A program made the translations under genes and the position numbers. Of a DNA stretch of 64,000 nt, positions 47,101 to 55,798 are shown piece by piece. The notes beneath the pieces were generated by a model. That model was not told the origin of the DNA, made no database searches, and saw only the letters and a program-made list of their open reading frames with translations. The stretch is from Phenylobacterium sp. Its GTDB lineage: Bacteria; Pseudomonadota; Alphaproteobacteria; Caulobacterales; Caulobacteraceae. How positions within the stretch are numbered: position 1 is the first letter of the stretch; each line of letters starts with the position of its first letter. The DNA is taken from contig JADBZH010000006.1 in assembly GCA_020402585.1 (NCBI GenBank), positions 1 through 64,000 on the forward strand, written 5' to 3'.

Positions 47101-48869
47101 ACAAGCCAGGGGGTCTCCGGATCACCGTGTCCGAGGTCCAGGACGCTGAAGGAGGCGAAGTGCACGACGCCCGCCCTGTCGAGGTCCTCGCGTCCACCGC
47201 CCTCCCGGAGGGCCTCCAGCCCGAGGGCGAGGGCCTTGGCGTCGGCGCCCGCCGGAAGGGGAGCTGCGAACACCATGAGCGTCTGGCCCGCCGTCGGCCC
47301 GTCTGTCCGCCAGGTCATCTCCATGTGGCGCGGGAAGGGGCCGGAGGACTTCAGCGTCCCGGCGTCGCCGGGCGCGAGGGCGAGGTCCTCCCGGGAGAGC
47401 AGGGCGATCGCGATCTCCACCATCACCACCACGGCGACGTAGAGGCCCACGCACTTGTGCACCCCGAAGCCGAACATGAGCTCGGCGGCTGTCTTTTCGG
47501 CTTCCGAACGGTCCGGATTGAAGGTGTTCGGGTTCGGGAACCTGCGCCCATCCCTCAGCGCCGCCGCTGTTGAGACGAGGAGGACGTCCCCCTGCCGGAC
47601 CCTGGCGGCGCGAAGGGTCCCGGCGGCGATGACGCCGGGTTTTTCTACATAACGCCACTGCCCGGGATAGAGGGTCGGAGACAGGCGGGCCGCCTCCATC
47701 AGAATGTCTTTCAGCCGCGTCTTGTCGGCCGGATTGTGCCGGCCGTCCTGGGCCAGTCCGCGGGCCAGGCGCCGCGCTTCCTCCCACCAGATCGGGCGAC
47801 CCATGAGGTCGCAGAAGAGGCGCGTGAGGCAAAGCGTCGTGGTCGGGATCATGCCGCAGGCGGCGCCGTCGAGGATGGCGATGCTCTCGTCCCGGTTGAT
47901 CCGACCCCTGGCCTCCTGGTCGAGGAGGCGGGCGGCGAGCGTGTCGGAAGCCGGGCGCCGGGCGGCGATGTCCAGGCTTCTCTCCACGACGCCCCGCAGA
48001 AGGCTGGCGCCCTGCATGGCCCGGCTGCGCGTCTCGGGGTTTCCGGTGGGATCGCCGAAGGTGAGCCAGGACTTGGAGGTCGCCCAGTCCGCGAGGGCGT
48101 CCCGGTCACCCGCCTCCAGACCGAGATACTCGATGCCGACCTCGGTGATGGTTCGCTGGAAGATGTCCGTCACCACGTCAGCCCGGCCCTGGGACTGATC
48201 AATCAGGGCCCTTGCGACTTCCGCGGCCTTGGTCGTCACCCGGATTCGGTCCGCAGGCTGGGCGCACTCGGCCATGATCTCGTCGAAGACTTCCCGCTGG
48301 GATCTGTGGGCCGGGCCATCAAGTCCCAGGACGCTGTTGCGCCCTGCACCCATCGCCGTCCACTCCGGGCCAAATGGAACCCGGAAGCGATCATCGTCCC
48401 GAAGGACGGCCGACACGTCGCTGAAGCGCGTGACAATGCGCATGGGAATGGGGGTCAGCCGGCCATTGGGCGCCACCCCGCGGTAGAGCCACAGGAGCAG
48501 TCCGATGATCGCCTGAACCACGGCGGAGACAACCTGTCCGATCAGGCCGGGAGGCGCGGCGGCCTCCATCTGGAAGGGGGGCGGGCGCTGCCAGGGATCC
48601 TTGGCCTCCGCCGCTTCCGCCTCGAGGATTTTCGCATAGTACTTCGGCGTGATGGCCTTCCGGATCCGGCCCACCAGGTCGCTTTGCACCAGCCGGATCA
48701 GTCCCCAGGCGAGGAGGATCGCAAGGGCGCCGAGGAAGAGCGGCGAGGGGTGGGGCCAGATCCAGAGGAAGACACCGCAGACCGCCGCCACGAGGCCGAC
48801 TGCGACGCCCGCCGCCGTCAGCCAGATGAAGCCCAGAAGCAAAGCCTCGCGCAGCCTGCTGATCCACAT
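44109..48869 (-). CDS. Membrane-anchored cytochrome P450-DyP peroxidase fusion protein
   Basis: A 1586-residue protein joining two heme enzymes. Two N-terminal transmembrane helices (about 9-60) precede a P450 domain with ExxR (E392-R395), FNPDR and heme loop [10 protein letters not shown] (C473). The I-helix reads CGMIPTTT, without the acid normally needed for O2 activation. A middle region has helices near 782-801 and 812-846 and two copies of a module marked HFA...DG...YPG...IRR (570-666 and 923-1016). The C-terminal DyP peroxidase domain (about 1052-1555) has GFADG (D1252) and proximal H1423 in [14 protein letters not shown] 48869 follows GGAGG at six bases. The last 23 or so residues are antisense to fba. 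Substrate unknown. Confidence 0.88.
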   Translation of the reverse strand: MWISRLREALLLGFIWLTAAGVAVGLVAAVCGVFLWIWPHPSPLFLGALAILLAWGLIRLVQSDLVGRIRKAITPKYYAKILEAEAAEAKDPWQRPPPFQMEAAAPPGLIGQVVSAVVQAIIGLLLWLYRGVAPNGRLTPIPMRIVTRFSDVSAVLRDDDRFRVPFGPEWTAMGAGRNSVLGLDGPAHRSQREVFDEIMAECAQPADRIRVTTKAAEVARALIDQSQGRADVVTDIFQRTITEVGIEYLGLEAGDRDALADWATSKSWLTFGDPTGNPETRSRAMQGASLLRGVVERSLDIAARRPASDTLAARLLDQEARGRINRDESIAILDGAACGMIPTTTLCLTRLFCDLMGRPIWWEEARRLARGLAQDGRHNPADKTRLKDILMEAARLSPTLYPGQWRYVEKPGVIAAGTLRAARVRQGDVLLVSTAAALRDGRRFPNPNTFNPDRSEAEKTAAELMFGFGVHKCVGLYVAVVVMVEIAIALLSREDLALAPGDAGTLKSSGPFPRHMEMTWRTDGPTAGQTLMVFAAPLPAGADAKALALGLEALREGGGREDLDRAGVVHFASFSVLDLGHGDPETPWLVGELNVDGDGPTAVDRTAAWMGRWLDLFRIADPTLRTTDDLARFLKAHVLDIRCTPWGATGLQYPGAIGLPVADIRRQQALADYVRKVVDYLNSAGATEPRDSVRPAGAAPDAAQIIDTVRRLIRRDPDMVLLSAHSPVVTQLVLEGAEFRNFLTRPLGRRLAFTDYTSPPGSENPPVSEVISQVLKDRNRGAVLLVLLALAVLLTASVRIFLAPEGGVSDPLGLLGVGISSLIGVLAVFTLGVTAAVGLFFGLVAAHEAADRADPSPPSPKAVQDVEAFENIEGYAQNHMISVTRLKPGPFRRYALAVGMWVIRLLALFVFRQGNLARMGTIHFARWVRPPGTDALVFMSNYDGSWLSYLEDFTALASLGLNAAWGHSRGVPTPRLMFLDGASDSDAFKRFAKRSLRPTNFWYSGYPGVTLENIRRNALIHDGLMRASNATESQDWLDMLASVKRPELEIQTDEVQTLILRGLGSLPAMACGLVHIPPGADLAGWTAHLSRTIAFGNEDPDPQRWHQRVVARVFRQETGPLPDRPGEVAFVGFTASGLVKLGVPGPDTGIGLAGLLAPFYQGMSSRERILRDAGPSAPSNWAWSDSAWTGLPPGSAGVDAVLLVYGMTPEDCSAAIGAQAAAFGLTLRKTLSSPARPVLPGGLRAEPFGFADGISNPVIRGLRGDPGLAGDQVEPGEILLGYPHNRDGQVPTCALPTELDPLDILPAVSNSLYRRYPAFGLESGAGADRDFGRNGTFLVVRQLEQDVAGFQDYTASTASSLAACPGMSSVDAHWVGAKMIGRWKDGSPVVLYPHASPRSPNPTNDFGFAVFDPRGFACPLGSHVRRSNPRDSLMSDNLKAPNHVSSHRILRRGRAYLEPAPAGAKPKEGLIFLAACTDLERQFEFIQQSWLGEPSFHGLTGEADPAVDSDGRLQDLSLPDGRTVRRIRGIPDFVTVRGGGYFFMPSRSALYYLADRTRRLARPVSRPSATGTRQRSASPSRRGEPA

Positions 48870-48929
48870 GCTCAACCTCCCCGCCCGGTGCGGCGCAGAT
48901 AGGGCCCCGGCGGACGAGAGGTCGAAGCC

Positions 48930-50672
48930 TCAGGCGTCGCGGGTTCCCCTGTTGAGGAGGACGCGCCGGAGCCCCTCCTTGAAGAAAGCGTTCCAACGGC
49001 TGTCGACAAAGGGCAGCCAGTCGATGCTGTTGTCGTCGAAGCCGGGGCAGGCCCTGCCCATGGTCTCGATGGCCATGGCGACGCCCTGTGTATCGCCGCC
49101 CCTCGCCAGGGCGTTGATCTTGACGACGTGCGCCAGCCAGTAGGCGGGGCGCCGGATGAGGGACTGCTCCGCCAGGTCGGCGGCTTCGGTCCAGCGACCG
49201 ATCATGCACTCGGCCGTCGCAAGCTCACCCAGGGTATGGAAGGCGAAGGGGTCGCTGGGGCTGAGGCGCAGGGCGGTCTGAAGGCTTGCCAGCGCCTCCT
49301 CCGGCCGTCCGGCCATGTTCAACGCCGAGCCGCGCACGGCGTGGCCCAGGGGCAGACTCGGATTCAGCTCTATGGCGCGTTCGCAAAGCGCCTGCGCGCG
49401 CGCGGTGTTGCGCACCAGAAGCTCATACCCGCCAAGAATGGCGTAGGCTCGGCCATCCTCGGGGTCGGCGCGCATGGCGTCACGGGCCAGGCGTGACCAT
49501 TCCCGCATCTCTTCGGGCTTCACCCGCTCCGCCCAGTTGCTCCAGCCGATCCGCCAGGAGGCCTGCACCAGGACCTCGGGGTTCTCCGGCTCCAGGCGCA
49601 ACGCCTCCTCGATGAAGTCCTGTGCGATCTCGGAGTCGCGGCGGGTCATCCGGTTCAGGTGCCAGCGTGACTTCCAGATCAGTGTATTGACGTCCCGGCT
49701 GGTCGCCGGGCGGGAAACGGCGCGGGACTGTTCGGCATGGTCGATCTTCGCCGACAGGATGGCGGTCAGGTCGTCCAGGAGGGGCGCAAGGCTCTTGTTT
49801 GAAAGGCTGTCCGGCAGGTCGAACCGCTTCGACCAGATGACCTGGGAGGTTTCCGTGTCAATCGCAGAGACCGTCAGCAGGAAGTCCTCCCCGGCGCTGC
49901 GGAGACGGCCCTCGACGAGGTAACGGGCGCCCAGGCTCTGGCCGGCCGACTTCGGGTCGAGGTCCTCCGACCGCAGGAGGAAGCTGGAGTTCCGGGCGAT
50001 CACGGGGAGCCAGCGAAGCCGGCACAACTGGTCGATCAGGTCCTCGCTGATCCCCTCGGCGGCAAAGTCCAGAGCGGCGTCGCCGGTCTGGTTCTGGAAC
50101 CGCAGCACCGCCACCGCAGGGCGACCCTCGAACCCCGGGGCAGGCTGGCTGAGGTCGAGGACGTGGCGCGGAAGCGGCGGGAAGCTCTGCGCCGCCGCCT
50201 CCCAGGCCAGGGACTCGGCATGCACCAGGGCTCTCTGTTCCCGGAGCCAGTCCTCGAAGCCTTCCTCCCCGGGGATGTCCAGGCCTTCCAGGAAGTCAGA
50301 CGACCCTCTGGGCGAGGGCGCTTCATTCTCGTTCGCCGCCCCCGGAACCGGGATGTCGAACCGGGCCAGCGACAGGTTGAGGCGCACCCGGGCGCCTTCG
50401 GTGAGCAGAAGGGGTTCCGGCTGGTCGGCCAGCAGCTTCCGGAGGTTGGCCAGCTCGCGCCGGAGGCTGGTCTGGGCCTGGCTGGCGCCCCGCGAACCCC
50501 ACAGCTTGTCCTGCAGGAACTGCCGTGTTCGCTCGCCGTCCCGTCCTGTCGCGAGGAGGGCGATGAGGCCAACCGATTTCCTGCTCGCGACTTCCACCCG
50601 CGCCCCGTCCATGCCCTCGAGCCGGAAGGCTCCCATCAAGCGGACCGAGTAAATTCCGGATCGCATCGTCAT
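48930..50672 (-). CDS. SARP-like winged-helix regulator with TolB-like and TPR domains
   Basis: A 580-residue one-component regulator. Residues about 8-100 form an OmpR/SARP-like winged helix (RLMGAFRLEG...KLWGS...LRRELANLRKLL). FLEGLDIPGEEGFEDWLREQ (128-147) resembles the start of a BTAD. Residues 184-310 are TolB/FlgO-like (AVAVLRFQNQ...ARYLVEGRLR), and the rest is TPR repeats. It lies 60 bases upstream of the P450-DyP gene on the same strand and is preceded by direct repeats with 11-bp period, the binding format of SARP regulators. It probably controls itself and the fusion enzyme. Confidence 0.85.
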   Translation of the reverse strand: MTMRSGIYSVRLMGAFRLEGMDGARVEVASRKSVGLIALLATGRDGERTRQFLQDKLWGSRGASQAQTSLRRELANLRKLLADQPEPLLLTEGARVRLNLSLARFDIPVPGAANENEAPSPRGSSDFLEGLDIPGEEGFEDWLREQRALVHAESLAWEAAAQSFPPLPRHVLDLSQPAPGFEGRPAVAVLRFQNQTGDAALDFAAEGISEDLIDQLCRLRWLPVIARNSSFLLRSEDLDPKSAGQSLGARYLVEGRLRSAGEDFLLTVSAIDTETSQVIWSKRFDLPDSLSNKSLAPLLDDLTAILSAKIDHAEQSRAVSRPATSRDVNTLIWKSRWHLNRMTRRDSEIAQDFIEEALRLEPENPEVLVQASWRIGWSNWAERVKPEEMREWSRLARDAMRADPEDGRAYAILGGYELLVRNTARAQALCERAIELNPSLPLGHAVRGSALNMAGRPEEALASLQTALRLSPSDPFAFHTLGELATAECMIGRWTEAADLAEQSLIRRPAYWLAHVVKINALARGGDTQGVAMAIETMGRACPGFDDNSIDWLPFVDSRWNAFFKEGLRRVLLNRGTRDA

Positions 50673-50715
50673 TCAAACAACCCCGCCGACGCCCCAATGC
50701 CCTTGGGAGCGCAAA

Positions 50716-50734
50716 TTTTCACACTTTTTTCACG
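50716..50734 (-). promoter_or_regulatory. Proximal direct-repeat site before the SARP-like regulator
   Basis: Two TTTTCAC heptamers start at 50716 and 50727, exactly 11 bases apart (TTTTCACACTTTTTTCACG on the plus strand), 44 bases upstream of the regulator start. The same TTCAC core recurs in the distal site at 50874-50900. Confidence 0.5.
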
Positions 50735-50825
50735 CTGACCCGCCCGGGGAATTCTCTCCTCCGGCAGGTCGAACCCCTACTCGGGAAGGCCCCATGGATT
50801 TCCCGCTCAACTCCAGAGAGTCCTA

Positions 50826-50853
50826 CGATTATCCCGGTTACCCCAACCGGCAA
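50826..50853 (-). promoter_or_regulatory. Candidate promoter of the regulator/P450-DyP operon
   Basis: On the minus strand TTGCCG (50853-50848) and TAATCG (50831-50826) are separated by 16 bases. The distal TCACG repeats lie directly upstream of the -35, where an activator would bind. The match to consensus is moderate. Confidence 0.4.
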
Positions 50854-50873
50854 TGCAAAACCCGCTTTGGGCC

Positions 50874-50900
50874 TCACGCACTTTTCACGAAGAATTCACG
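50874..50900 (-). promoter_or_regulatory. Distal triple direct repeat (SARP-type operator candidate)
   Basis: TCACG occurs at 50874, 50885 and 50896, two intervals of exactly 11 bases (CGTGA three times on the coding strand). The site lies five bases past the MHS transporter stop and about 20 bases upstream of the candidate -35. Helical-period direct repeats are the known DNA format of SARP family regulators. Confidence 0.6.
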
Positions 50901-50905
50901 CCGGA

Positions 50906-52537
50906 TCACTCCATCGGGGCGCCCCGCATCTCCCGGACCCAGAATCCACCGACAATGAGCGTCACCCCGGCGACCACGATCGGGTACCAGAGACCCCGGT
51001 AGATGTCGCCCGAGGCGGCCACCATGGCGAAGGCGGTGGCCGGCAGGAAGCCGCCGAACCAGCCGTTGCCGATATGGTAGGGCAGGGACATGGAGGTGTA
51101 GCGGATCCGGGCGGGGAACATCTCCACCAGGGCTGCGGCGATCGGCCCGTAGACCATGGTCACGTAAAGCACCAGCAGCGTCAGCAGGCCCACGACCAGG
51201 GGCTTGTTGATCCGGGCCGGGTCGGCCGTCGCCGGGTACCCGGCCTCAGTAAGGGCTGCTCCCAGAGTCTTTGACCAGGCCGCGCGGGCCTCGGCGAGGT
51301 CGGCTCGGGACAGCGCACTGCCGTCGATCCCGGCGATCTCGGTCTGGCCGATCCGCACCCGGGCGAGGGTCCCGGCCGGCGCGGCCTCGTTACGATAACT
51401 GACCCCGGCGGTGGCCAGGGCCGACTTGGCGATGTCGCAGGATGAGGCGAAGGCGCTCTTGCCGACGGGATCGAACTGGAAGGCGCAGTCGGCGGGATCG
51501 GCGATGACCGTGACCGGCGCCGAGGCGGTCGCCGCTGCAAGGGCGGGGTTCGCCGCCGTGGTCAGGGCCTTGAAGATCGGGAAATAGGTCAGCACCGCCA
51601 GCAGGCAGCCGACCATGATGATGGGCTTTCGGCCGATCTTGTCCGACAGCCAGCCGAAGATGACGAAGAAGGGGGTGCCGATCAGCAGGGCCAACGCCAC
51701 AAGGGTGTTGGTGGTCAGACCGTCGACCTTGAGCGTCTTCTCCAGGAAGAAGAGGGCGTAGAACTGTCCGGTGTACCAGACCACAGCCTGCCCGGCGGTG
51801 AGGCCCACCAGGGCCAGGACGACCAGCTTCAGGTTCGCCCGGTTGGCGAAGGCCTCGGCGAGGGGCTTCTTGGAGGTGGTGCCCTCCTCGACCATCTTCT
51901 GGAAGACCGGGCTCTCGTTCAGCTTCAGGCGGATCCACAGGGACAGGGCCAGGAGGACGGCTGAAACCAGGAAGGGGATGCGCCAGCCCCAGGCCTTGAA
52001 GGCTTCCTCGCCGACCTGCGTCCGGACCAGGATGATGACCACCAGGGACAGGAAGAGGCCCAGGGTCGCCGTGGTCTGGATCCAGCTGGTGTACAGGCCG
52101 CGCTTGCCGTCCGGCGCATGCTCGGCCACGTAGGTGGCGGCGCCGCCGTACTCGCCGCCCAGGGCCAGGCCCTGCAGCAGGCGAAGGAGCACCAGGATGA
52201 TGGGGGCGGCGACCCCGATCTGGCTGTAGTCCGGCAGGAGGCCCACCGCGAAGGTCGACACCCCCATGAGCAGCATGGTGACCAGGAAGGTGTTCTTGCG
52301 GCCCCAGAGGTCGCCAAGACGGCCGAAGACGATGGCCCCGAAGGGGCGGACGGCGAAGCCCGCCGCAAAGGCCATCAGGGCCAGGATGAACCCCGTCGTC
52401 TCGTTCACGCCGGAGAAGAAGTGCAGGCTGATGAAGGCGGTCAGCGAACCGTAGAGGTAGAAGTCGTACCACTCGAAGACCGTGCCGGCGGAGGCCGCCC
52501 CCACGATCATCCGGTCATTCCGCGCCTTGCCCGCCAT
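50906..52537 (-). CDS. MHS-family MFS transporter with large periplasmic insert
   Basis: A 543-residue metabolite:H+ symporter-type permease. The TM1-TM2 region GTVFEWYDFYLYGSLTAF, the loop GRLGDLWGRKN, LQGLALGGEYGGAATYVAEH and SDKIGRKP are classic MHS motifs. Between about residues 335 and 455 there is a long soluble insert with two cysteines (DPADCAFQF and SSCDIAKSAL), likely periplasmic; I have seen such inserts in one MHS subgroup. Substrates in the family include dicarboxylates and aromatic acids. It lies upstream of the regulator and P450-DyP genes on the same strand, so it may import a compound relevant to them. Confidence 0.87.
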   Translation of the reverse strand: MAGKARNDRMIVGAASAGTVFEWYDFYLYGSLTAFISLHFFSGVNETTGFILALMAFAAGFAVRPFGAIVFGRLGDLWGRKNTFLVTMLLMGVSTFAVGLLPDYSQIGVAAPIILVLLRLLQGLALGGEYGGAATYVAEHAPDGKRGLYTSWIQTTATLGLFLSLVVIILVRTQVGEEAFKAWGWRIPFLVSAVLLALSLWIRLKLNESPVFQKMVEEGTTSKKPLAEAFANRANLKLVVLALVGLTAGQAVVWYTGQFYALFFLEKTLKVDGLTTNTLVALALLIGTPFFVIFGWLSDKIGRKPIIMVGCLLAVLTYFPIFKALTTAANPALAAATASAPVTVIADPADCAFQFDPVGKSAFASSCDIAKSALATAGVSYRNEAAPAGTLARVRIGQTEIAGIDGSALSRADLAEARAAWSKTLGAALTEAGYPATADPARINKPLVVGLLTLLVLYVTMVYGPIAAALVEMFPARIRYTSMSLPYHIGNGWFGGFLPATAFAMVAASGDIYRGLWYPIVVAGVTLIVGGFWVREMRGAPME

Positions 52538-52650
52538 GTGTTCCTCCCCAGGTCACAGCCCCGGGAGAGGATAGGCTCCGTTCGCGCGCCGAATCCAGAG
52601 CGGGATCGGGCGCCCGGGCCGGCGACAGCGCCGGCCCGGAGCCCTTGGGA

Positions 52651-54729
52651 TCAGAGGTCGGAGAACTTCTTGCCCTCGGCCACCAGCTTCTCGAGCAGGG
52701 CGGAGGGCTTGAAGTCGTCGCCCATCTTGGCCTGGAATTCCTTCATCTTCTCCAGGACCTTGGCCGGGCCGATCTGGTCGCCGTACCACATCGGGCCGCC
52801 GCGATAGACCGGCCAGCCGTAGCCATTCTGCCAGACCACATCGATGTCCGAGGACCGGATGGCCTTGCCCTCCTCGAGGATTTTCACGCCCTCGTTGATC
52901 ATCGGGTAGATGCAGCGCTCGAGGATTTCCTCGTCGCTCACCGTCCGCGGGTTGGAGCCGGTCTTGACGATGAAGTCGTTGATGATCTTCTCGGTCACCG
53001 GGCTCGGCTTGGCGTTGCGGTTCTCGTCATAGTCGTAATAGCCCGCGCCGGTCTTCTGGCCGCGGCGGTCCATCTCGCACAGGACGTCGCGGATCGACTC
53101 GCCCTTTGAGCGTTCCTTGACCCAGCCGATGTCCAGGCCAGCTAGGTCGCTCATGGCGAAGGGACCCATGGGGAAGCCGAAGTCATAGAGCACCCGGTCG
53201 ACATCCCACGGCATGGCGCCTTCCATGACCAGCTTCTGGGCCTCGCGCTGGCGCTGGGCCAGGATGCGGTTGCCGACAAAGCCGGGGCAGACGCCGACCA
53301 GGGCGGCGATCTTGCCGATCTGCTTGGCCAGCTTCATCGAGGTGGCGATGACCGACTTGGAGGTGTGGTCGGCGCGGACGATCTCCAGGAGCTTCATCAC
53401 GTTGGCGGGCGAGAAGAAGTGCAGGCCGATCACCGCCTCGGGGCGCTGGGTCACCGAGGCGATCTCGTCGATGTTCAGGCCCGAGGTGTTGGTGGCCAGG
53501 ATGGCGCCCGGCTTGCAGATGGCGTCCAGCTTGGTGAAGATGTCCTTCTTCACGTCCATGCGCTCGAACACCGCCTCGATCACCAGGTCGACCGGGGCCA
53601 GGTCGTTCATGTCCAGCGAGCCCGTGATCAGGGCCATGCGCTCCTCGACCTGGGCGGCGGTGATGCCGCCGCGCGAGGCGGTGCGCTCATAGTTGCCGCG
53701 GATGACCTTCAGGCCGCGCTCCAGGGCCTCCTTCTGGACCTCGACGATGGTCACCGCGATGCCGACATTGGCGAAGTTCATCGCGATGCCGCCGCCCATC
53801 GTGCCGGCGCCGATGATACCCACCGACTTGACCGGGATCAGGGGGGTGTCGTCCGGCACGTCCGGAATCTTCTGGGCCTGGCGCTCGGCGAAGAAGGAAT
53901 AGCGCTGGGCGGCCGACTGCGAGCCGGTGACCAGCTCGCCGAACAGCTTGCGCTCGACGGCCAGGCCTTCGTCGAAGGGCAGGTTCACCGCCGCCTCGAT
54001 GCAGCGGATGTTGTACTCGGGGGCCAGGAAGCCGCGGAACTTGCGGGCGTTGGCCTTGCGGAAGGCCTCGAAGATCTCGGGCTTGCCGCGGGCGGCCTCG
54101 ACCTTGGCGTTGTTGTCGCGCACCCGCACCAGGGGCTTGTTCTCGGCCACGCAGCGGCGGGCGAAGGCGACGGCGGCCTCGCGCAGCTTGCCTTCCTCGG
54201 CCAGCTCGTCGACCAGGCCCATCTCCAGGGCTTCCTTGGCGGGGGCGTGGCGGCCCGACGTCATCATCTCGAGGGCCTTCTCGGGCCCGGCCACCCGGGG
54301 CAGGCGCTGGGTGCCGCCGGCGCCCGGCAGCAGGCCCAGGTTCACCTCGGGCAGGCCAAGGCGGGCCGAAGGAACGGCGACGCGGTAATGGGCGACCAGG
54401 GCGACCTCTAGGCCGCCGCCCAGGGCGGTGCCGTGGATGGCGGCGATCACCGGCTTGGGCGCGTTCTCCATCATCTCCTGGACGTCGAACAGGGACGGCC
54501 CGCGCGAGGCGCCGCCGAACTCGGTGATGTCGGCGCCGGCGATGAAGGTGCGGCCTTCGCAAATCAGGACGATGGCCTTGGCGGCCGGGTCGGCCGTCGC
54601 GGCCTTGAAGCCCTCGAACAGGCCCTCGCGCACATTGGCCGAAAGCGCATTCACGGGCGGCGAGTTGAGGGTGATGACGGCGACGTCGCCGTCCATCGAA
54701 AGGTCGGTCACCGGATTGATGGCGGTCAT
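52651..54729 (-). CDS. FadJ-like bifunctional enoyl-CoA hydratase / 3-hydroxyacyl-CoA dehydrogenase
   Basis: A 692-residue multifunctional beta-oxidation enzyme. The crotonase domain (1-190) has oxyanion-hole GTALGGGLE with catalytic E108 and E128 (LGLPEVNLG). The NAD-binding 3-hydroxyacyl-CoA dehydrogenase domain begins VGIIGAGTMGGG (303-314), with HFFSPANVMKLLEIV and the C-terminal helical domains. It hydrates enoyl-CoA and oxidises the 3-hydroxy product. ATG 54729 follows GAGG. It is downstream of an SDR, CoxE-like and MoxR genes on the same strand, separated from the SDR by a tandem-repeat spacer. Confidence 0.94.
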   Translation of the reverse strand: MTAINPVTDLSMDGDVAVITLNSPPVNALSANVREGLFEGFKAATADPAAKAIVLICEGRTFIAGADITEFGGASRGPSLFDVQEMMENAPKPVIAAIHGTALGGGLEVALVAHYRVAVPSARLGLPEVNLGLLPGAGGTQRLPRVAGPEKALEMMTSGRHAPAKEALEMGLVDELAEEGKLREAAVAFARRCVAENKPLVRVRDNNAKVEAARGKPEIFEAFRKANARKFRGFLAPEYNIRCIEAAVNLPFDEGLAVERKLFGELVTGSQSAAQRYSFFAERQAQKIPDVPDDTPLIPVKSVGIIGAGTMGGGIAMNFANVGIAVTIVEVQKEALERGLKVIRGNYERTASRGGITAAQVEERMALITGSLDMNDLAPVDLVIEAVFERMDVKKDIFTKLDAICKPGAILATNTSGLNIDEIASVTQRPEAVIGLHFFSPANVMKLLEIVRADHTSKSVIATSMKLAKQIGKIAALVGVCPGFVGNRILAQRQREAQKLVMEGAMPWDVDRVLYDFGFPMGPFAMSDLAGLDIGWVKERSKGESIRDVLCEMDRRGQKTGAGYYDYDENRNAKPSPVTEKIINDFIVKTGSNPRTVSDEEILERCIYPMINEGVKILEEGKAIRSSDIDVVWQNGYGWPVYRGGPMWYGDQIGPAKVLEKMKEFQAKMGDDFKPSALLEKLVAEGKKFSDL

Positions 54730-54907
54730 GCGTTTCCTCGCTCTGCGGTTTCCGGACCGGCCATTCAGGAGGCCGGTTCCGGCGTCGGATTCCCCGGGCG
54801 GTTTATACGCCGCGCTGGAGACGGGCGAGTCAAAACTGAGAGGGTGCGGGAGCGGTCTGACCCTCCCGACCTTCCTGTCCGGGTCCGCCAACACGCCGTG
54901 GCGACCA

Positions 54908-55012
54908 GGCCCGGCCCAGGACCCCCAAGGGCCGTCAGGCCCGGCCCCGGACTCCCAAGGGCCGTCAGGCCCGGCCCCGGACTCCCAAGGGCCGTCAGGC
55001 CCGGCCCAGCAC
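54908..55012. repeat. 30-bp tandem repeat, three and a half copies, extending from the SDR 3' end
   Basis: Units start at 54908, 54938 and 54968 (the last two identical, the first with two changes), followed by a 15-base partial unit to 55012. Each unit contains the hairpin GGGCC-GTCA-GGCCC. The partial unit overlaps the stop codon and last codons of the SDR gene, so the array appears to be an expansion of the gene's own 3' end. There are no spacers, so it is not CRISPR. The rest of the gap (54730-54907) shows nothing else. Confidence 0.9.
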
Positions 55013-55786
55013 TTTCGCCCTCAGCCTGCGCATGCCGCCCAGCCAGCGATCGTAGTCCGCCGTCTTGCGCTGCATGTAGGTGCGCACAATCTCGTGGGGC
55101 AGGATCAGGAAGCTCTCGGCCTCCAGCCCCTTCACCACCGCTTCGGCCACCTCGTCAGGCGACAGGACGCCATCGAGGTTCTGGGGCTGCTCCTGCCCGC
55201 CGCCGGCGCGCAGCATGGCCGTGTCCACGCCCTGGGGGCAGAGGACCGAGACCTTGATCCCCAGGTCGCCCTGGGCGATGGCCAGGCTCTCGGCGAAACC
55301 GATGGCCGCGTGCTTGGTGGTCGAGTAGACGGCGCTGCCGATCTGCGACAAGAGGCCCGCCGCCGAGACCGTGTTGAGGATGTAGCCCTCGCCCCGGGCG
55401 ATCATGCCGGGCAGGGCGGCGCGGGCGCCGTAGACATGGGCCATGACGTTGACCCCCCAGGCCCGGGCCCAGACCGCGTCCGCCGCCGAGGCGGCGTTGT
55501 CGGGATCCGGCTCGCCGCCGCCAACGCCGGCGTTCTGGCAGAGGAGGTCGATCCGCCCGTGCGCCGCCTCCACCGCCCGGACCATGGCGTCCACGGCCGC
55601 CGGGTTGGAGACGTCCACGCCATAGGACGAGCCGCCGATCTCGGCCGCCACCTTCGCAGCGCCCTCGGCGTTGAGGTCGACGACGGCCACATGGGCCGCG
55701 CCCTCCCGGGCGAAGCGCCGGCAGAGGGCTGCGCCGATGCCGTCGGCGCCGCCGGTGACGATGATGATCTTTCCCTGAACCTTCAT
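54995..55786 (-). CDS. SDR family NAD(P)-dependent oxidoreductase
   Basis: A 263-residue classical SDR. The cofactor motif TGGADGIG (11-18), NAG (85-87) and the catalytic S141, Y154 and K158 (YSTTK) are complete; the D at the end of strand 2 (VVDLNAEG) suggests NAD. The substrate is unknown; an alcohol or hydroxyacyl compound is likely given the surrounding catabolic genes. It starts 12 bases after the CoxE-like gene. Its final codons lie in the first partial unit of a tandem repeat. Confidence 0.88.
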   Translation of the reverse strand: MKVQGKIIIVTGGADGIGAALCRRFAREGAAHVAVVDLNAEGAAKVAAEIGGSSYGVDVSNPAAVDAMVRAVEAAHGRIDLLCQNAGVGGGEPDPDNAASAADAVWARAWGVNVMAHVYGARAALPGMIARGEGYILNTVSAAGLLSQIGSAVYSTTKHAAIGFAESLAIAQGDLGIKVSVLCPQGVDTAMLRAGGGQEQPQNLDGVLSPDEVAEAVVKGLEAESFLILPHEIVRTYMQRKTADYDRWLGGMRRLRAKVLGRA

Positions 55787-55798
55787 GGGGCGGGTCTC

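Noticed and set aside
44109..48869. Two separate genes (P450 and DyP) merged by a missed stop
   Set aside because: The frame is open throughout with consistent codon use, and the middle region is structured with transmembrane helices and a duplicated module rather than a random linker.
54908..55012. Possible CRISPR array from regular 30-bp repeats
   Set aside because: The units are directly adjacent with no unique spacers, and no cas genes are present.
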